Of a stretch of 64,000 nucleotides of DNA, positions 44,329 to 53,383 are shown one piece after another. Below the pieces are notes generated by a model, which saw only the letters and a program-made list of their open reading frames with translations, searched no databases and was not told the DNA's origin. Made by a program: the position numbers and the translations under genes. Numbering within the stretch: position 1 is the stretch's first letter; every line of letters begins with the position of its first letter. This DNA comes from Forficula auricularia (lineage: Eukaryota; Arthropoda; Insecta; Dermaptera; Forficulidae), in assembly GCA_024734495.1 (NCBI GenBank), contig JALMQS010000073.1:3413387-3477386 (forward strand), written 5' to 3'.

Positions 44329-45390
44329 ACGTCAATTGGGAAATTATGTTTAAAATATTAAAACAGGCGGGAATAAAATTCAGAGAGAGAAGACTAATCT
44401 ACAATCTATATCAAAACCAGACGGCAATTATAAATATTGGAGATGAGCAAAGAGAAGCCAAAATAAAAAAAGGTGTAAGACAAGGATGTGTGCTGTCACC
44501 CATGATTTTCAACTTATACATAGAAGAAGCGATTAAAGAATTCAAAGACAAAATTGATACAGGTATCGAAATCCAAGGTCAAAAGATCGCTATGTTAAGA
44601 TTTGCCGATGACATTGCCCTTCTAGGAAGCAATAAAAAAGAATTAGAGGACGCCCTGAATGGAATTAACCAAATCCTAATAGAAGAAATCAAAATGAAAA
44701 TAAACAAGAATAAAACCAAGGTCCTAGTATGTACAAAAAAAGAACAAACGAGACAGGAATGCATCAAAATTAACCAAGAAAACCTAGAAGGAGTTAAGGA
44801 ATTCCGCTACCTAGGAAGTAAAATAACATGGGATGGGAGGAGCGAAAATGAAATTAAATCAAGAATTGCCCAAGCAAAAATGGGGTTTAATTCAAAACAA
44901 AAACTACTATGCTCCTCCTCAATCAGCTTAGAAAACAGGAAGTTGCTATTGAAGACATATGTATGGAGCATAGCCATGTACGGGTGTGAAACCTGGACAA
45001 TTAGAAAAGCGGAGAGAAAGAGATTAGAGGCTTTCGAAATGTGGTGCTACAGAAGAATGATGAATATCAAATGGATGGATAAAATTACAAATGAAGAAGT
45101 TCTTGGAAGAATCGGAGAAAGAAGAACCTTGTGGAAGAGTCTGAAGAAGAGAAGAGGTCAGATGATGGGGCACACACTGAGACATGGGGGACTGCTTAGG
45201 GATATCTTGGAGGGAGGTGGGAAAGAAAAGGGAAGGGGAAGACCCAGATTAGAATATTTCAACCAAATAATTGGGGATATGGGATGCCAGACATTTAGAG
45301 AGGTCAAACAGCTGGCGGGGGACAGAGTCGAGTGGAGACGGATTGTTGCATCAAACCAGTCTTAGGACTGTATACTCGATGATGATGATG
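44329..45390 (+). mobile_element. RTE-type LINE, 5'-truncated, recent insertion
   Basis: Flanked by ATAGCTTT at 44,321-44,328 and 45,391-45,398. It starts inside RT motif A (…VNWEIM) and ends with CTTAGGACTGTATACTCGAT then (GAT)n, the RTE-type tail. One frame is open throughout. Related copies lie at 10.97-11.30 (minus), 25.56-25.99 and 60.13-60.81 kb. Confidence 0.9.
44346..45365 (+). CDS. RTE-type reverse transcriptase, N-terminally truncated ORF
   Basis: A 339-codon open frame without stops. Motif B is at about residues 43-57 (GVRQGCVLSPMIFNLY); the catalytic motif FADDIALLGS is at about 86-95 (F-A-D-D); the YLGSKITWDG block follows near 155. The C-terminal domain reads YVWSIAMYGCETWTIRKAE, FEMWCYRRMMNIKWMDKIT, GHTLRHGGLLRDILEGGGKE and ends REVKQLAGDRVEWRRIVASN-QS. 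The enzyme would copy element RNA at a nicked target; here the endonuclease and the first RT motifs are missing, so it cannot mobilise itself. The ATG at 44,346 is internal to the original frame, not a genuine start. Intactness points to a recent insertion. Confidence 0.9.
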   Translation: MFKILKQAGIKFRERRLIYNLYQNQTAIINIGDEQREAKIKKGVRQGCVLSPMIFNLYIEEAIKEFKDKIDTGIEIQGQKIAMLRFADDIALLGSNKKELEDALNGINQILIEEIKMKINKNKTKVLVCTKKEQTRQECIKINQENLEGVKEFRYLGSKITWDGRSENEIKSRIAQAKMGFNSKQKLLCSSSISLENRKLLLKTYVWSIAMYGCETWTIRKAERKRLEAFEMWCYRRMMNIKWMDKITNEEVLGRIGERRTLWKSLKKRRGQMMGHTLRHGGLLRDILEGGGKEKGRGRPRLEYFNQIIGDMGCQTFREVKQLAGDRVEWRRIVASNQS

Positions 45391-45398
45391 ATAGCTTT

Positions 45399-45785
45399 TA
45401 ACTGAAGCAAAAAGTTACCAAGCATCGCTCGGTGCTCCAGGTACTATATATTCTCATTAAGTATTAACAGAGCTGCAATTTTGCTCAAAAAGCTAACACT
45501 AATCTATGAGTGAACATTGTATGGTATTTATTTTGATTAGTTATGTCTATTGATTAAATTATTAAAGTTGATATATGGAAGTGGGGACTGTATTTTTTTA
45601 TGCAGATAATTTATATTTTATTGTCAACGTTTCGTCAACTTTGTTGAATTTTTCAGGGCTCAAATAGTTAATTTCCCTGCATATTTGTCATTTTGATAAT
45701 TTTTTTTTATTTTATACCCATAATTTTAATGTATTATTTTGTTTTTATTATTGTTATTGTTTTATTTAAAAAGTTATTATAATGT
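45399..45785. other. AT-rich stretch, no gene seen
   Basis: No motif could be assigned. Confidence 0.4.
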
Positions 45786-45789
45786 ATTA

Positions 45790-46343
45790 TTTTACTTTAT
45801 TATTATTATTATTATTATTTGTTGCGTTTGGGCCCTTGGGATCATGCAAATCTTGATGTTTCTTTCTGGTTAGACCTTCCACGCCTCTATCTTTTTCCGG
45901 AACGTGTTATCGAGTTCCATGGTCAGGCTATGTAATTTTTCCTGGCCGGATGAGTGTGTTGATGTTAAAGGTGCCCAGGTATGTATGGATTTTTGGCGTT
46001 ATTCTTCGATTGTTTCTTCCTTGACTTCTTGATGGTCCAAGTCCCCCAGATTCTGAATGCCCGGGTGCCACTCGAGGGTGGGTGGATTGGTTACCACCTG
46101 GGGTAATCTTGTTTTTGCCTCTCACGATTCATGGTTGCTTGTTACGAAATTTCGTCCTGCGCATGCGCGAGGTTTTGTAGATCCAGAGATTGTCAGTTTC
46201 TGGAGCCGAGGGGCAGGTTTTTTATTATTTTCAAATAAATTCACTTTGCTTCTTGTTGGGATCGAACTGATGAAGTCTAGGTTGATGTTCTCCTAATCGG
46301 ATTAGAAAAGTTGGTGATTTAACCGATTGCGCTACCGACCCCT
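45790..46343 (-). mobile_element. tRNA-headed retroelement with an endonuclease-like segment (SINE-d)
   Basis: The minus strand starts at 46,343 with GGGGTCGGTAGCGCAATCGG (A box) and has CAGTTCGATCCCAAC (B box), about 90 bases in all. After an intervening part, the frame at 45,928-46,125 ends KIHTYLGTFNINTLIRPGKI, resembling the first strand of LINE endonucleases (G-T-W/F-N-x-x-T-L-x-x-P-G-K). It ends in an AAT-repeat tail near 45,800. It may be a SINE built on a LINE 5' region. Confidence 0.6.
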
Positions 46344-46591
46344 ATTAATATTGTTATAATGATTATCTTTGATAAATATTCTACTATATTACTGTATATT
46401 ATGCATTAGCTGTTGAAATAAAATAAATAAATAAATATATTAAAACAACAATTCTAGATAAAATAATACACGGGAAAGAGAAAGATTCAGTCGAGTTGTA
46501 ATTATGAATGGTAATATATGTAAATAGTACAGGAATCTGAGTTCCATTGTTCCTTAAGATGAAAACAAAATAAGGATTAAGTTGTCTCTGC

Positions 46592-46750
46592 CTAAGAAGA
46601 CACTCTTAATTGAGTCTGGGTGGTTCGCCCCCGCTTTATCTTTTCCCGCCGTTGGTATTTTATGTCGGCTAACGGGTCGATCCTCTGGGCGTCAACCCTT
46701 TCCGCACTGACTTCCCTCATCATTACATTTCCATTGTCATCGGCCTCCAT
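46592..46750 (-). CDS. Small open frame of unknown function (52 codons)
   Basis: A GC-richer minus-strand ORF in AT-rich flanks. The ATG has a good eukaryotic context (A at -3, G at +4) and an in-frame stop two codons upstream, so the start is plausible. It reads MEADDNGNVMMREVSAER, then an acidic-to-basic switch with KYQRREKIKRGRTTQTQ and a TAG. The basic segment could bind nucleic acid. It might be a short protein, a first exon or a retroelement relic; no family was recognised. Confidence 0.3.
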   Translation of the reverse strand: MEADDNGNVMMREVSAERVDAQRIDPLADIKYQRREKIKRGRTTQTQLRVSS

Positions 46751-47280
46751 TCTCTAATTACTAGAAACAATTTAGAACCAGTGCACGTTGTTTATTTTGA
46801 TTAATAAATGGGAAATAGAATAAAATTGATTTTTTTAATGATATTTGTTTATTTGCAAAACATTAATTATGGGAACCAACCTGATTAACACGGGCAGTAG
46901 TAAAATGATAAAGCAACGAGGTTTAACAAAATTTAATTAAAGTTAAAATAACATAAATATTCATTATTATTACTCACATAGCTAGGAGAGCTATTAGGAT
47001 ACCTATTATTCTAAAGTATTTTAAATATTATTTTTTAGTTAATTAATAAGTGAACAATCTAAACAAGCTCTGACCTCAAAAATCAAAGTGTTATAAGCTA
47101 AATTAAAAACATTTCCCTTGATTATTTTAATTTTATAAATAACTACTTGCCTAAGAAAAGTATTAACAAACTAAGTACTTACAATGTCCCTGCACATTGT
47201 TTCAAAATTGTACAAGATAAAAATTTTATTAGTTGATCGATTGTTATTTTTTATTAGTATTTTATCTGAGAGCACGGCAT
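46751..47280. other. AT-rich stretch, no gene seen
   Basis: No motif could be assigned. Confidence 0.4.
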
Positions 47281-47960
47281 TGCCTGGGCCAAGTATAATT
47301 CGCGTGGGCTTACACTGCCAGACTACCTTTTACAGGAATTTGCAACTCGAGCCATTTTGACGCTTCTGTAACTTCGCATTGGAAAGCTGTACAATGTACA
47401 TGGCTTAATTTTTTTCTTCAATACTGGTCTGGTAAGCTTAGTTAAATTAAGAAATTTCATATTTCTATTGCTTATTCCATCCAAGTTAGAAGAAGCCAAA
47501 GATGGGGCTTTTTTGTCACTAACTGATTGAGTCATCAATTTTAGAGTACTTGCGCTGATCCTAGAATGTTGAAATTTGGCATTTTAGTATAGAGTTTGAG
47601 GTACAAATTACTGAAAAAATCGAAAAAACGAAACTTTCCCATCATCAGGACCTAAAATGAGGTGATGAAATTTATAGGCTTAATTAAATTATAGTGAAAA
47701 TACAATGAACATAGAATGCTTAAATTTGGCAAGTGTAATAGCTTGAAGAAATAATTAAAGGGAGAAATTAAAAAAACAGAACTTTTTCTTCATCAGTCCT
47801 TAATATAAAGGAGTGAAGCTCGCAGGCTAAATAGTAAATTACGCATCTAACTTATAAAAAAAATGAAATTTCACTAAAAACACTTCTATCAAAAAAACCA
47901 AATTTAATAAAAATCGCTCCCTTTCTGAAGCATTTTCACGTGTGCAGCGAGTTGCTGACC
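47281..47960 (+). repeat. Dispersed repeat, family R1-related
   Basis: TCCTAGAATGTTGAAATTTG, CCCATCATCAGGACCTAAAA and similar phrases correspond in reverse to 62,450-62,830 (GGTCCTGAAATAGGGAAAG, AATTTCAGCATTCTAGGA). Two internal units of about 180 bp repeat the scheme. Non-coding. Confidence 0.5.
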
Positions 47961-48077
47961 TTTGTTCTAGAATATCGCTTGTAGACTGATACTGCCTAAA
48001 ACAGTATTATCTGTTATAGATTAATTTATTGAAACGTCGAAGAATTTACTGGTTGATGACCTTTTCTATAATTTTAG

Positions 48078-48278
48078 GATGAAGATGATTCAGATAGATT
48101 GGTAATTGGTGACCTTAAAAGATGTTTTTTTAATTGGTTGGATTCTGGCTACTTTCCATCTCCAGGAAATATGTCAGAATTGTGGTCTAAATTCATAATA
48201 GGTCGTTTCTCAGTGGACTTATTGCCGGAAGTAAAGCCAATTCTTAAGAAGAAATTAATGAGAGTGTACTCTGCTTGA
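48078..48278 (+). CDS. Candidate terminal exon, unidentified protein
   Basis: A possible acceptor CTTTTCTATAATTTTAG precedes a 67-codon open block (the TAG of the acceptor is itself an in-frame stop, so the frame can only start at the splice). It reads DEDDSDRLVIGDLKRCFFNW, LDSGYFPSPGNMSELWSKFI, GRFSVDLLPEVKPILKKKLM and ends RVYSA then TGA. The protein-like texture is better than most open frames here. The last codons overlap a degraded family H repeat, so the stop may be a later acquisition. It could be a host exon or part of an unrecognised transposon gene. Confidence 0.35.
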   Translation, partial: DEDDSDRLVIGDLKRCFFNWLDSGYFPSPGNMSELWSKFIIGRFSVDLLPEVKPILKKKLMRVYSA

Positions 48279-48314
48279 TACACATATACATATAACTATA
48301 TATCATTTAATGTC

Positions 48315-48354
48315 TCAGGTTATTTAAATGGCTAACTAGATAACCTGAGACACA
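48315..48354. repeat. Perfect 12-bp-stem hairpin
   Basis: GTCTCAGGTTAT and ATAACCTGAGAC are separated by 16 bases. It sits just beyond a CTCTGCTTGATACACATATA block similar to family H. Function unknown. Confidence 0.7.
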
Positions 48355-48417
48355 ATTTTGTCTTTTCTAATCCCAAAATTTTTGACAAAAAGATTAATTT
48401 TATTTTTAATAAATATT

Positions 48418-49040
48418 TATATTTTTACTTTACCATACAGGCTATGGTCAAGTATTGCAATCGTGCATGAAAAAAGTGTTTTTTTTGCTTCTTTTTTTTG
48501 AAATATCTCAAAAATGGCTGAAACTATTTTGGTTAAAAAAATTGGGCGAAACTATGGCATTTCGGTCTACAAAAAAGCCCAAATAAGTGAACACTGAAAA
48601 AATTATATTTTTCGAGATAATAACTGTTTTGTCTAAATGCCTGTAAGTCTGTTAGTCTGTGCGTTACCAAATTTTTGTGGACGAGCTAGCTCAAAAACCA
48701 GTGTGAATATCAAAACCAAATTTAACACGTAGTTTTGTTGCATTGACATTAAGAGCTGATTAGATTTTGGTGCATGGGGGTGGAGGGGTGCTTAAAAATT
48801 AAAAATCCAGGCCATTTGAGCAAACTCGATCAAATTTTGTATACATAATCAGTGGGACCCCAGAAGTCTAAAAATACAAAAGCTAACTACCCAAAATGGG
48901 GAGGGGGGGGGCAAAAAATGAAAATATTGGCCCATTGGTTCATGCATGAACCAAACTCAACCAAATTTTGTATACATAATCCGTGGGCCCCTAGAAGTCT
49001 CAAAATGCAAAGACTACCCCTCCCTACATGATTATAAATA
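48418..49040 (+). repeat. Dispersed repeat, family R2
   Basis: Starts TTTTTACTTTACCATACAGG, then GAAATATCTCAAAAATGGCT and TTTCGGTCTACAAAAAAGCC. It ends in two or so ~110-bp units with AAATTTTGTATACATAATC and GTGGGCCCC. Related sequence is at 12.95-13.2, 19.7-19.9, 33.3 and 59.65-59.95 kb. Non-coding; the class is unknown. Confidence 0.55.
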
Positions 49041-50018
49041 ATTTTATTAAATATTAAACATAAGAGAGAGGCCAGTTTGTATGGTAAAGTCAAGTGGATG
49101 GCCACATCAGAACGTGTCAATTTATTTTTAAGAGTTGAAGAGTATATTATATTTTTCAATTTTAAAGCCGGTAAATAATTATTCAATGGTAAAAATTAAG
49201 AGATATTTTGTCCTCTAGTGAATCAGACATGTTCTTGAAAATTTTTATTACATGCCAAAAGAGTTGTATTCACCCTCTCGGAATAGGACACTCTCGGAAT
49301 TTTCCCAATGAAATCTAACTCTGCTACTGTCAGGAAATAAATTTTTTAATTAAACTTAGTTATTTCTTTTTTGATATTGGATTTAATGCCGCATGTAAGA
49401 ACAATGTCAAATACGGTGTTATTACCAATATTTTTAACTAATTAACTATCTTACTTCTCTTAACTTCGACGTTTATTAATTTGGTTCTTTTAACATTTAA
49501 CAACAGTGATTATTTAATTTATCTTATAATAAAAATATATTACCATTGAAATGATATCGTAGTTTTTATTTTATTTTTCAAAGACAAGAATTCCGTTATA
49601 CCATAGAAAGTTTTTGAATTATGAAGTTAAATCACGTTTACCGCTTCCTTTACTTAAAATACAACTATTTCGTATCTCTTGTGGTAAAGTTATCATCTAA
49701 ATTTTCAACTTTCATATTTACTCATGATTAATTCTCTCCGTCCTGTTTAATATCAAAAATGTTCTAACTTCCTGTACGATAGTGGTGTTTTCACTTTATA
49801 ATTTTTTTACAAAATTTCCCGAAAAGAAAAACATTTTGTTAAAAAAATCTTTAAGATATACAATGAAAATCCGTTGTTGCCTCGAGCGCAAGCACTACAT
49901 AAACTATATGAGGCAAAAAATTATTATTGTTGTCAAAACCTAGTTTGATCAAATAATATAAATATATTACAATATGTGTATGATTTCCAATAACTGAGGA
50001 TTCTCATTTTAGTAGATG
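49041..50018. other. AT-rich stretch, no gene seen
   Basis: A CTAACTCTGCTACTGTCAGG fragment near 49,316 resembles the edge of family H. Nothing else was called. Confidence 0.4.
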
Positions 50019-50022
50019 TTAA

Positions 50023-50876
50023 CCCTAGTCTGATCCTTGGGTAGAAAACTACGCAGATCCGATTTTGATTTCATTTTTTTATTTAAATCGCTTAACTTAG
50101 GCTCATGAAACTTCATGACTTTTATTTTTTTATCATATTGATTAAAAATTAACTTTTAATTATTTTAAATTTCCTCTGGAGTTAATATATTTAAAAACTT
50201 ACTTTGTCTACCCTGCATGCGTAGTTTTCTATCCTTATGGAATTACAATGTATTTTCTTCTTCATTCTGCATAGACAATTTTTATTTCGTGTGAAGTTTA
50301 TTATTGAATATTGTTTTGAACTAACAATACGTATATATATTATAAAATAAAACATGCCAAGAGCAAAATATTTAACTAACGAGGAAATCGAAGCAATGCT
50401 TCTTGAATCAGACTCTGAAGAAGATAATGATTTTTAATCAAGTAGCGACCATGTTTTAATAAAAAAAATCCATCTAAATATTTTGCTTTGTGGATTGAGC
50501 ACCCCCCCCCCCCCATGAAAATTTTCTGTCTACGCCAGTGCTTACAATGGTTGGAACAATGTGAAAAAATAAACGAAATATTCCACCAAAACTTCTGGAA
50601 TATAAAAAAGTTCCATTGTCTCAGTCTACATTTACATTTACAAAAAATACAACACTTGTTTCGAATGTTGGAAGGAAAAATATCTAAAATATAGTAATAA
50701 AAATTTATGTTTATAAATCTATTTCACAATTTAATTAAAATTCCTTTAAAATATTTTAAGAAAAAAACATAATTTGAATGACAAAAAAGACGTTTTCAAA
50801 CAAAATACATTGAAATTCCATATGCATAGATTTCTACGCAAGGATATTTGTTATTTTTTTGAGGATCAGATGAGGG
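50023..50876 (+). mobile_element. Internally deleted piggyBac element with both ends
   Basis: Flanked by TTAA at 50,019-50,022 and 50,877-50,880. The left TIR is CCCTAGTCTGATCC and the right TIR read inward is CCCTCATCTGATCC. Subterminal GTAGAAAACTACGCA and GCGTAGAAATCTATGCA are also inverted. The 854-bp interior keeps the transposase start codon region but no catalytic core, so it is non-autonomous. TTAA targeting and CCC-type ends are diagnostic of the superfamily. Confidence 0.9.
50354..50437 (+). CDS. piggyBac transposase N-terminal peptide (27 codons)
   Basis: Reads MPRAKYLTNEEIEAMLLESD then SEEDNDF and TAA. A basic start followed by LTxEEIEAML and an acidic SDSEED stretch is the usual beginning of piggyBac transposases. 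The catalytic DDD domain and Cys-rich end are gone; the deletion begins shortly after. It lies 331 bp from the left TIR, as expected for a transposase start. It is unlikely to act alone. Confidence 0.75.
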   Translation: MPRAKYLTNEEIEAMLLESDSEEDNDF

Positions 50877-50980
50877 TTAAAAGTAAATGAACAGTTTTTT
50901 AGAATTAGCTTTAATTCTACAAATATATTCGATATAAATAATCAAACTATTCTACGGAAAATCGTTTTCATGAATGACTT

Positions 50981-51075
50981 CGATCGGCCAAGCATTCGAG
51001 GCGTAACTGCACAGGTATGAGGGCTACCCTTAAGAGATTGCCTCTTCGAGCCCGAACTAATGCTTGTAGATGTCT
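50981..51075 (+). mobile_element. tRNA-derived SINE fragment, family SINE-e
   Basis: GATCGGCCAAGCATTCGAGG looks like a tRNA A-box region (GGCCAAG...GGC), and GCCTCTTCGAGCCCGAACTA carries a diverged B box. The spacing of about 45 bases is tRNA-like. The tail and duplication were not resolved. Confidence 0.45.
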
Positions 51076-51334
51076 TTCCTATTTTATTTTCATTACTATA
51101 CAGCATATAGAAACGGGACCAGAACCTTAGCGTGATATTACAGCGCCCGCTGCGAAAGGATAAAATGGCGCCCCTTCCCCCGTCTTATATTTTTTATTAC
51201 AATAAAAAAAATATTTTTTGTGAATAAACGTTTATTTAAAATTATTAATAAAATGTATTATAGAAATAAATACAAATAAATTATAATTGAATAACATTTT
51301 AAATAAATAAATAAATACTTTGATGTTCATATAT

Positions 51335-51850
51335 AACAGAACTCTACAAAAAAATTTTCCTTGTCCTAAAGTTTATTTCATGATTTTTCTATTCATTGTG
51401 CACCAAAATAAAGGAAAAGTAACTATATTCTGTATAAAGTTTGCTTTTGTAGTGGTTATAATAATAATAAACGACGAAAAAGGCCATTTTGACCTATTTT
51501 CGAGTCTGTTCGTGTCTATGTTACTCAATTTCTTCGTCCAATGTGAACCGATTTTCATAATTTTTTTGGCATTGGGTTCAGTATAGTTTCCGATTGGTAC
51601 CATATTAATTTGGTCAAGTTCTGATAATATGATCAATGACAAAATAACGGAAATCTTCAATTAATTTGAACAAATAACACAACTCTAGAAATTTTTTTTC
51701 CTTGTCCTAAAGTTTATTTCATGATTTTTCTATTCATTGTGCACCAAAATAAAGGAAAAGTAACTATATTCCGTATAAAGTTTGCTTTTGTAATGTTATG
51801 TATAATAATAATAAACGACGAAAAAGGCCATTTTGACCTATTTTCGAGTC
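51335..51850 (+). repeat. Two direct copies (~165 bp) around a composite-element fragment
   Basis: TTTTCCTTGTCCTAAAGTTT through CGACGAAAAAGGCCATTTTG occurs at 51,355-51,500 and 51,700-51,850 almost unchanged. Between them lies GTGTCTATGTTACTC...GATCAATGACAAAATAACGG, which matches the left domain of the composite element at 22.8 and 30.9 kb. Confidence 0.8.
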
Positions 51851-52205
51851 CCATTAGATATTAAACAGGAATATATGAAATAAAAATATTTTGTTGACGT
51901 AATAGAAAACAGCTTTCTCTTTGATTTTCAAATTACCACTTGTTTATAACTCAATTAGAACTTGAGTTATAACTAAAAAAGTAAGACCATATGTTTTAAT
52001 ATATGTTTATTATTCTTTATAATCCCGTAGTTTTAGTTTTTTAATTATAACTCGAGTTCTAATTGAGCTAAAAACAAGGCGTAATTTGAAAATCAAAGAG
52101 GAAGCTGTTTTCTATTACTTCAGCAAAATATTGTGATCTCAAATATTGCCGTTTAATATCTAATGGAACTCAAAAATATGTCAAAATGATCTTTTTCGTC
52201 GTTTT
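51812..52205. repeat. Large inverted repeat (~165-bp arms)
   Basis: CGACGAAAAAGGCCATTTTG, CCATTAGATATTAAACAGGA and AATAGAAAACAGCTTTCTCT on the left are mirrored in order on the right to AAAATGATCTTTTTCGTCG. The arms meet around TCAATTAGAACTTGAGTTAT / ATAACTCGAGTTCTAATTGA. A transcript would fold into a long hairpin. Confidence 0.8.
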
Positions 52206-52902
52206 GGCTGTTTATATCTCCAAAACAAGAGCTAATCGGTAATTATTATGGTGATTTTTGAATTCAGCAGGTGGATAAGAATCAGCTATTTTTGAGCCCG
52301 AGGCATTTTCATTGTTGGGCAGTGTAATATAGACTTTTGGATTTAGCCTTCGATATAGCCGATTTAGTGTCGCCTGATCAAATATCGATATTCAAGATTT
52401 ATTTGATGATGAAAATTTATTTTTCTAAGCAAATGGAAAATGTTTAAAAACTGAAGAATATTTTTATAAATTGAAATCGAAAACTGTCCCGGAAAGGTAA
52501 GTGATTTTAAATTTTTGGAAATAAAATTCTCGGCTTATTTTTGTAAACTGAAATCGGATATTTCTTATTGTTGGTCTGATTGTTGTAAATTTTACAGCAT
52601 ACTCATTTTCTGTTTTCCAATTTGTCAAAAATACACTATATTTAATGAAATTAATAAAATTAATATACTAAAGATAATCAATTAACTAAAATAAACATGA
52701 TTATTACTGATTGTCGCCTATGCGCCTCAATGTATTTGACCTCTCAATGAGAAACCTACGATTATTATTTTTTTTTTTATTTAAGTTAAATTTGTAAAGA
52801 CTTTTTTTGATTTTTTCGTGAGACATCTTTATCGTTCGGCGCCTTTATCATTCGGTGCCGGGACACCGCTCGCACCACCTATGCTACGGCTCTGAACGGG
52901 AC

Positions 52903-53279
52903 TTATAAATAAAGTAGTAAAAATCTTGTTTCTATTTTAATTAATTCAAGAGATGTATCAATAATGCTTTTTTAAGAACTCAATATATATTTTTCACTTT
53001 TTCTTATTACTTTAAAGGGAACATCATGACTTCTTATCTTGTCTTTTAACTGACCCCTGATAATTTCTTCTGCCAATTCGTTTATCTCTTTTATACTTTA
53101 CAATTTTATTATTTATTTAATTCTCAGTAACTATTTTGTCGCAGACCAAGTATATTTTTAATTTCTTTGTGAAGTTTCAGACAATTCGAAATTTTATTTT
53201 GGATAATGTCATTTAGATTTATCAGATAGTAGAGAATATTTTCAATTTTTTATTTTATGATGTTAATTTCATAAATAAT
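52903..53279. other. AT-rich stretch, no gene seen
   Basis: No motif could be assigned. Confidence 0.4.
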
Positions 53280-53383
53280 CTTTATTATTATTTCAATTTA
53301 TTTACAATCAGTTATTTATTTACAACTTTTAGTAAATTTGATGAGAGTTAATTATCTTTGAAGGAATAGTCATCCATTGATGT

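Larger units (their letters stand above)
51120..52894. mobile_element. hAT-type element, 1.8 kb, non-autonomous, perfect 8-bp duplication
   Basis: AACGGGAC flanks both sides exactly (51,112-51,119 and 52,895-52,902). Terminal repeats are CAGAACCTTAGCGT and, read inward, CAGAGCCGTAGCAT. The interior holds a direct repeat (51,335-51,500 and 51,690-51,850), a fragment of the composite element's left domain (51,505-51,660) and a large inverted repeat (51,812-52,205). No transposase motif was seen. The 8-bp duplication fits hAT, though other 8-bp superfamilies are possible. Confidence 0.75.

Noticed and set aside
50502..50514. Long C run as a biological signal
   Set aside because: Homopolymer runs here, near 11,137 and near 48,902 may be sequencing or slippage effects, and no structure depends on them.
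51320..51660. Two overlapping open frames on opposite strands at 51.3-51.7 kb
   Set aside because: They lie in directly repeated non-coding DNA of a hAT-type element and share no protein features.
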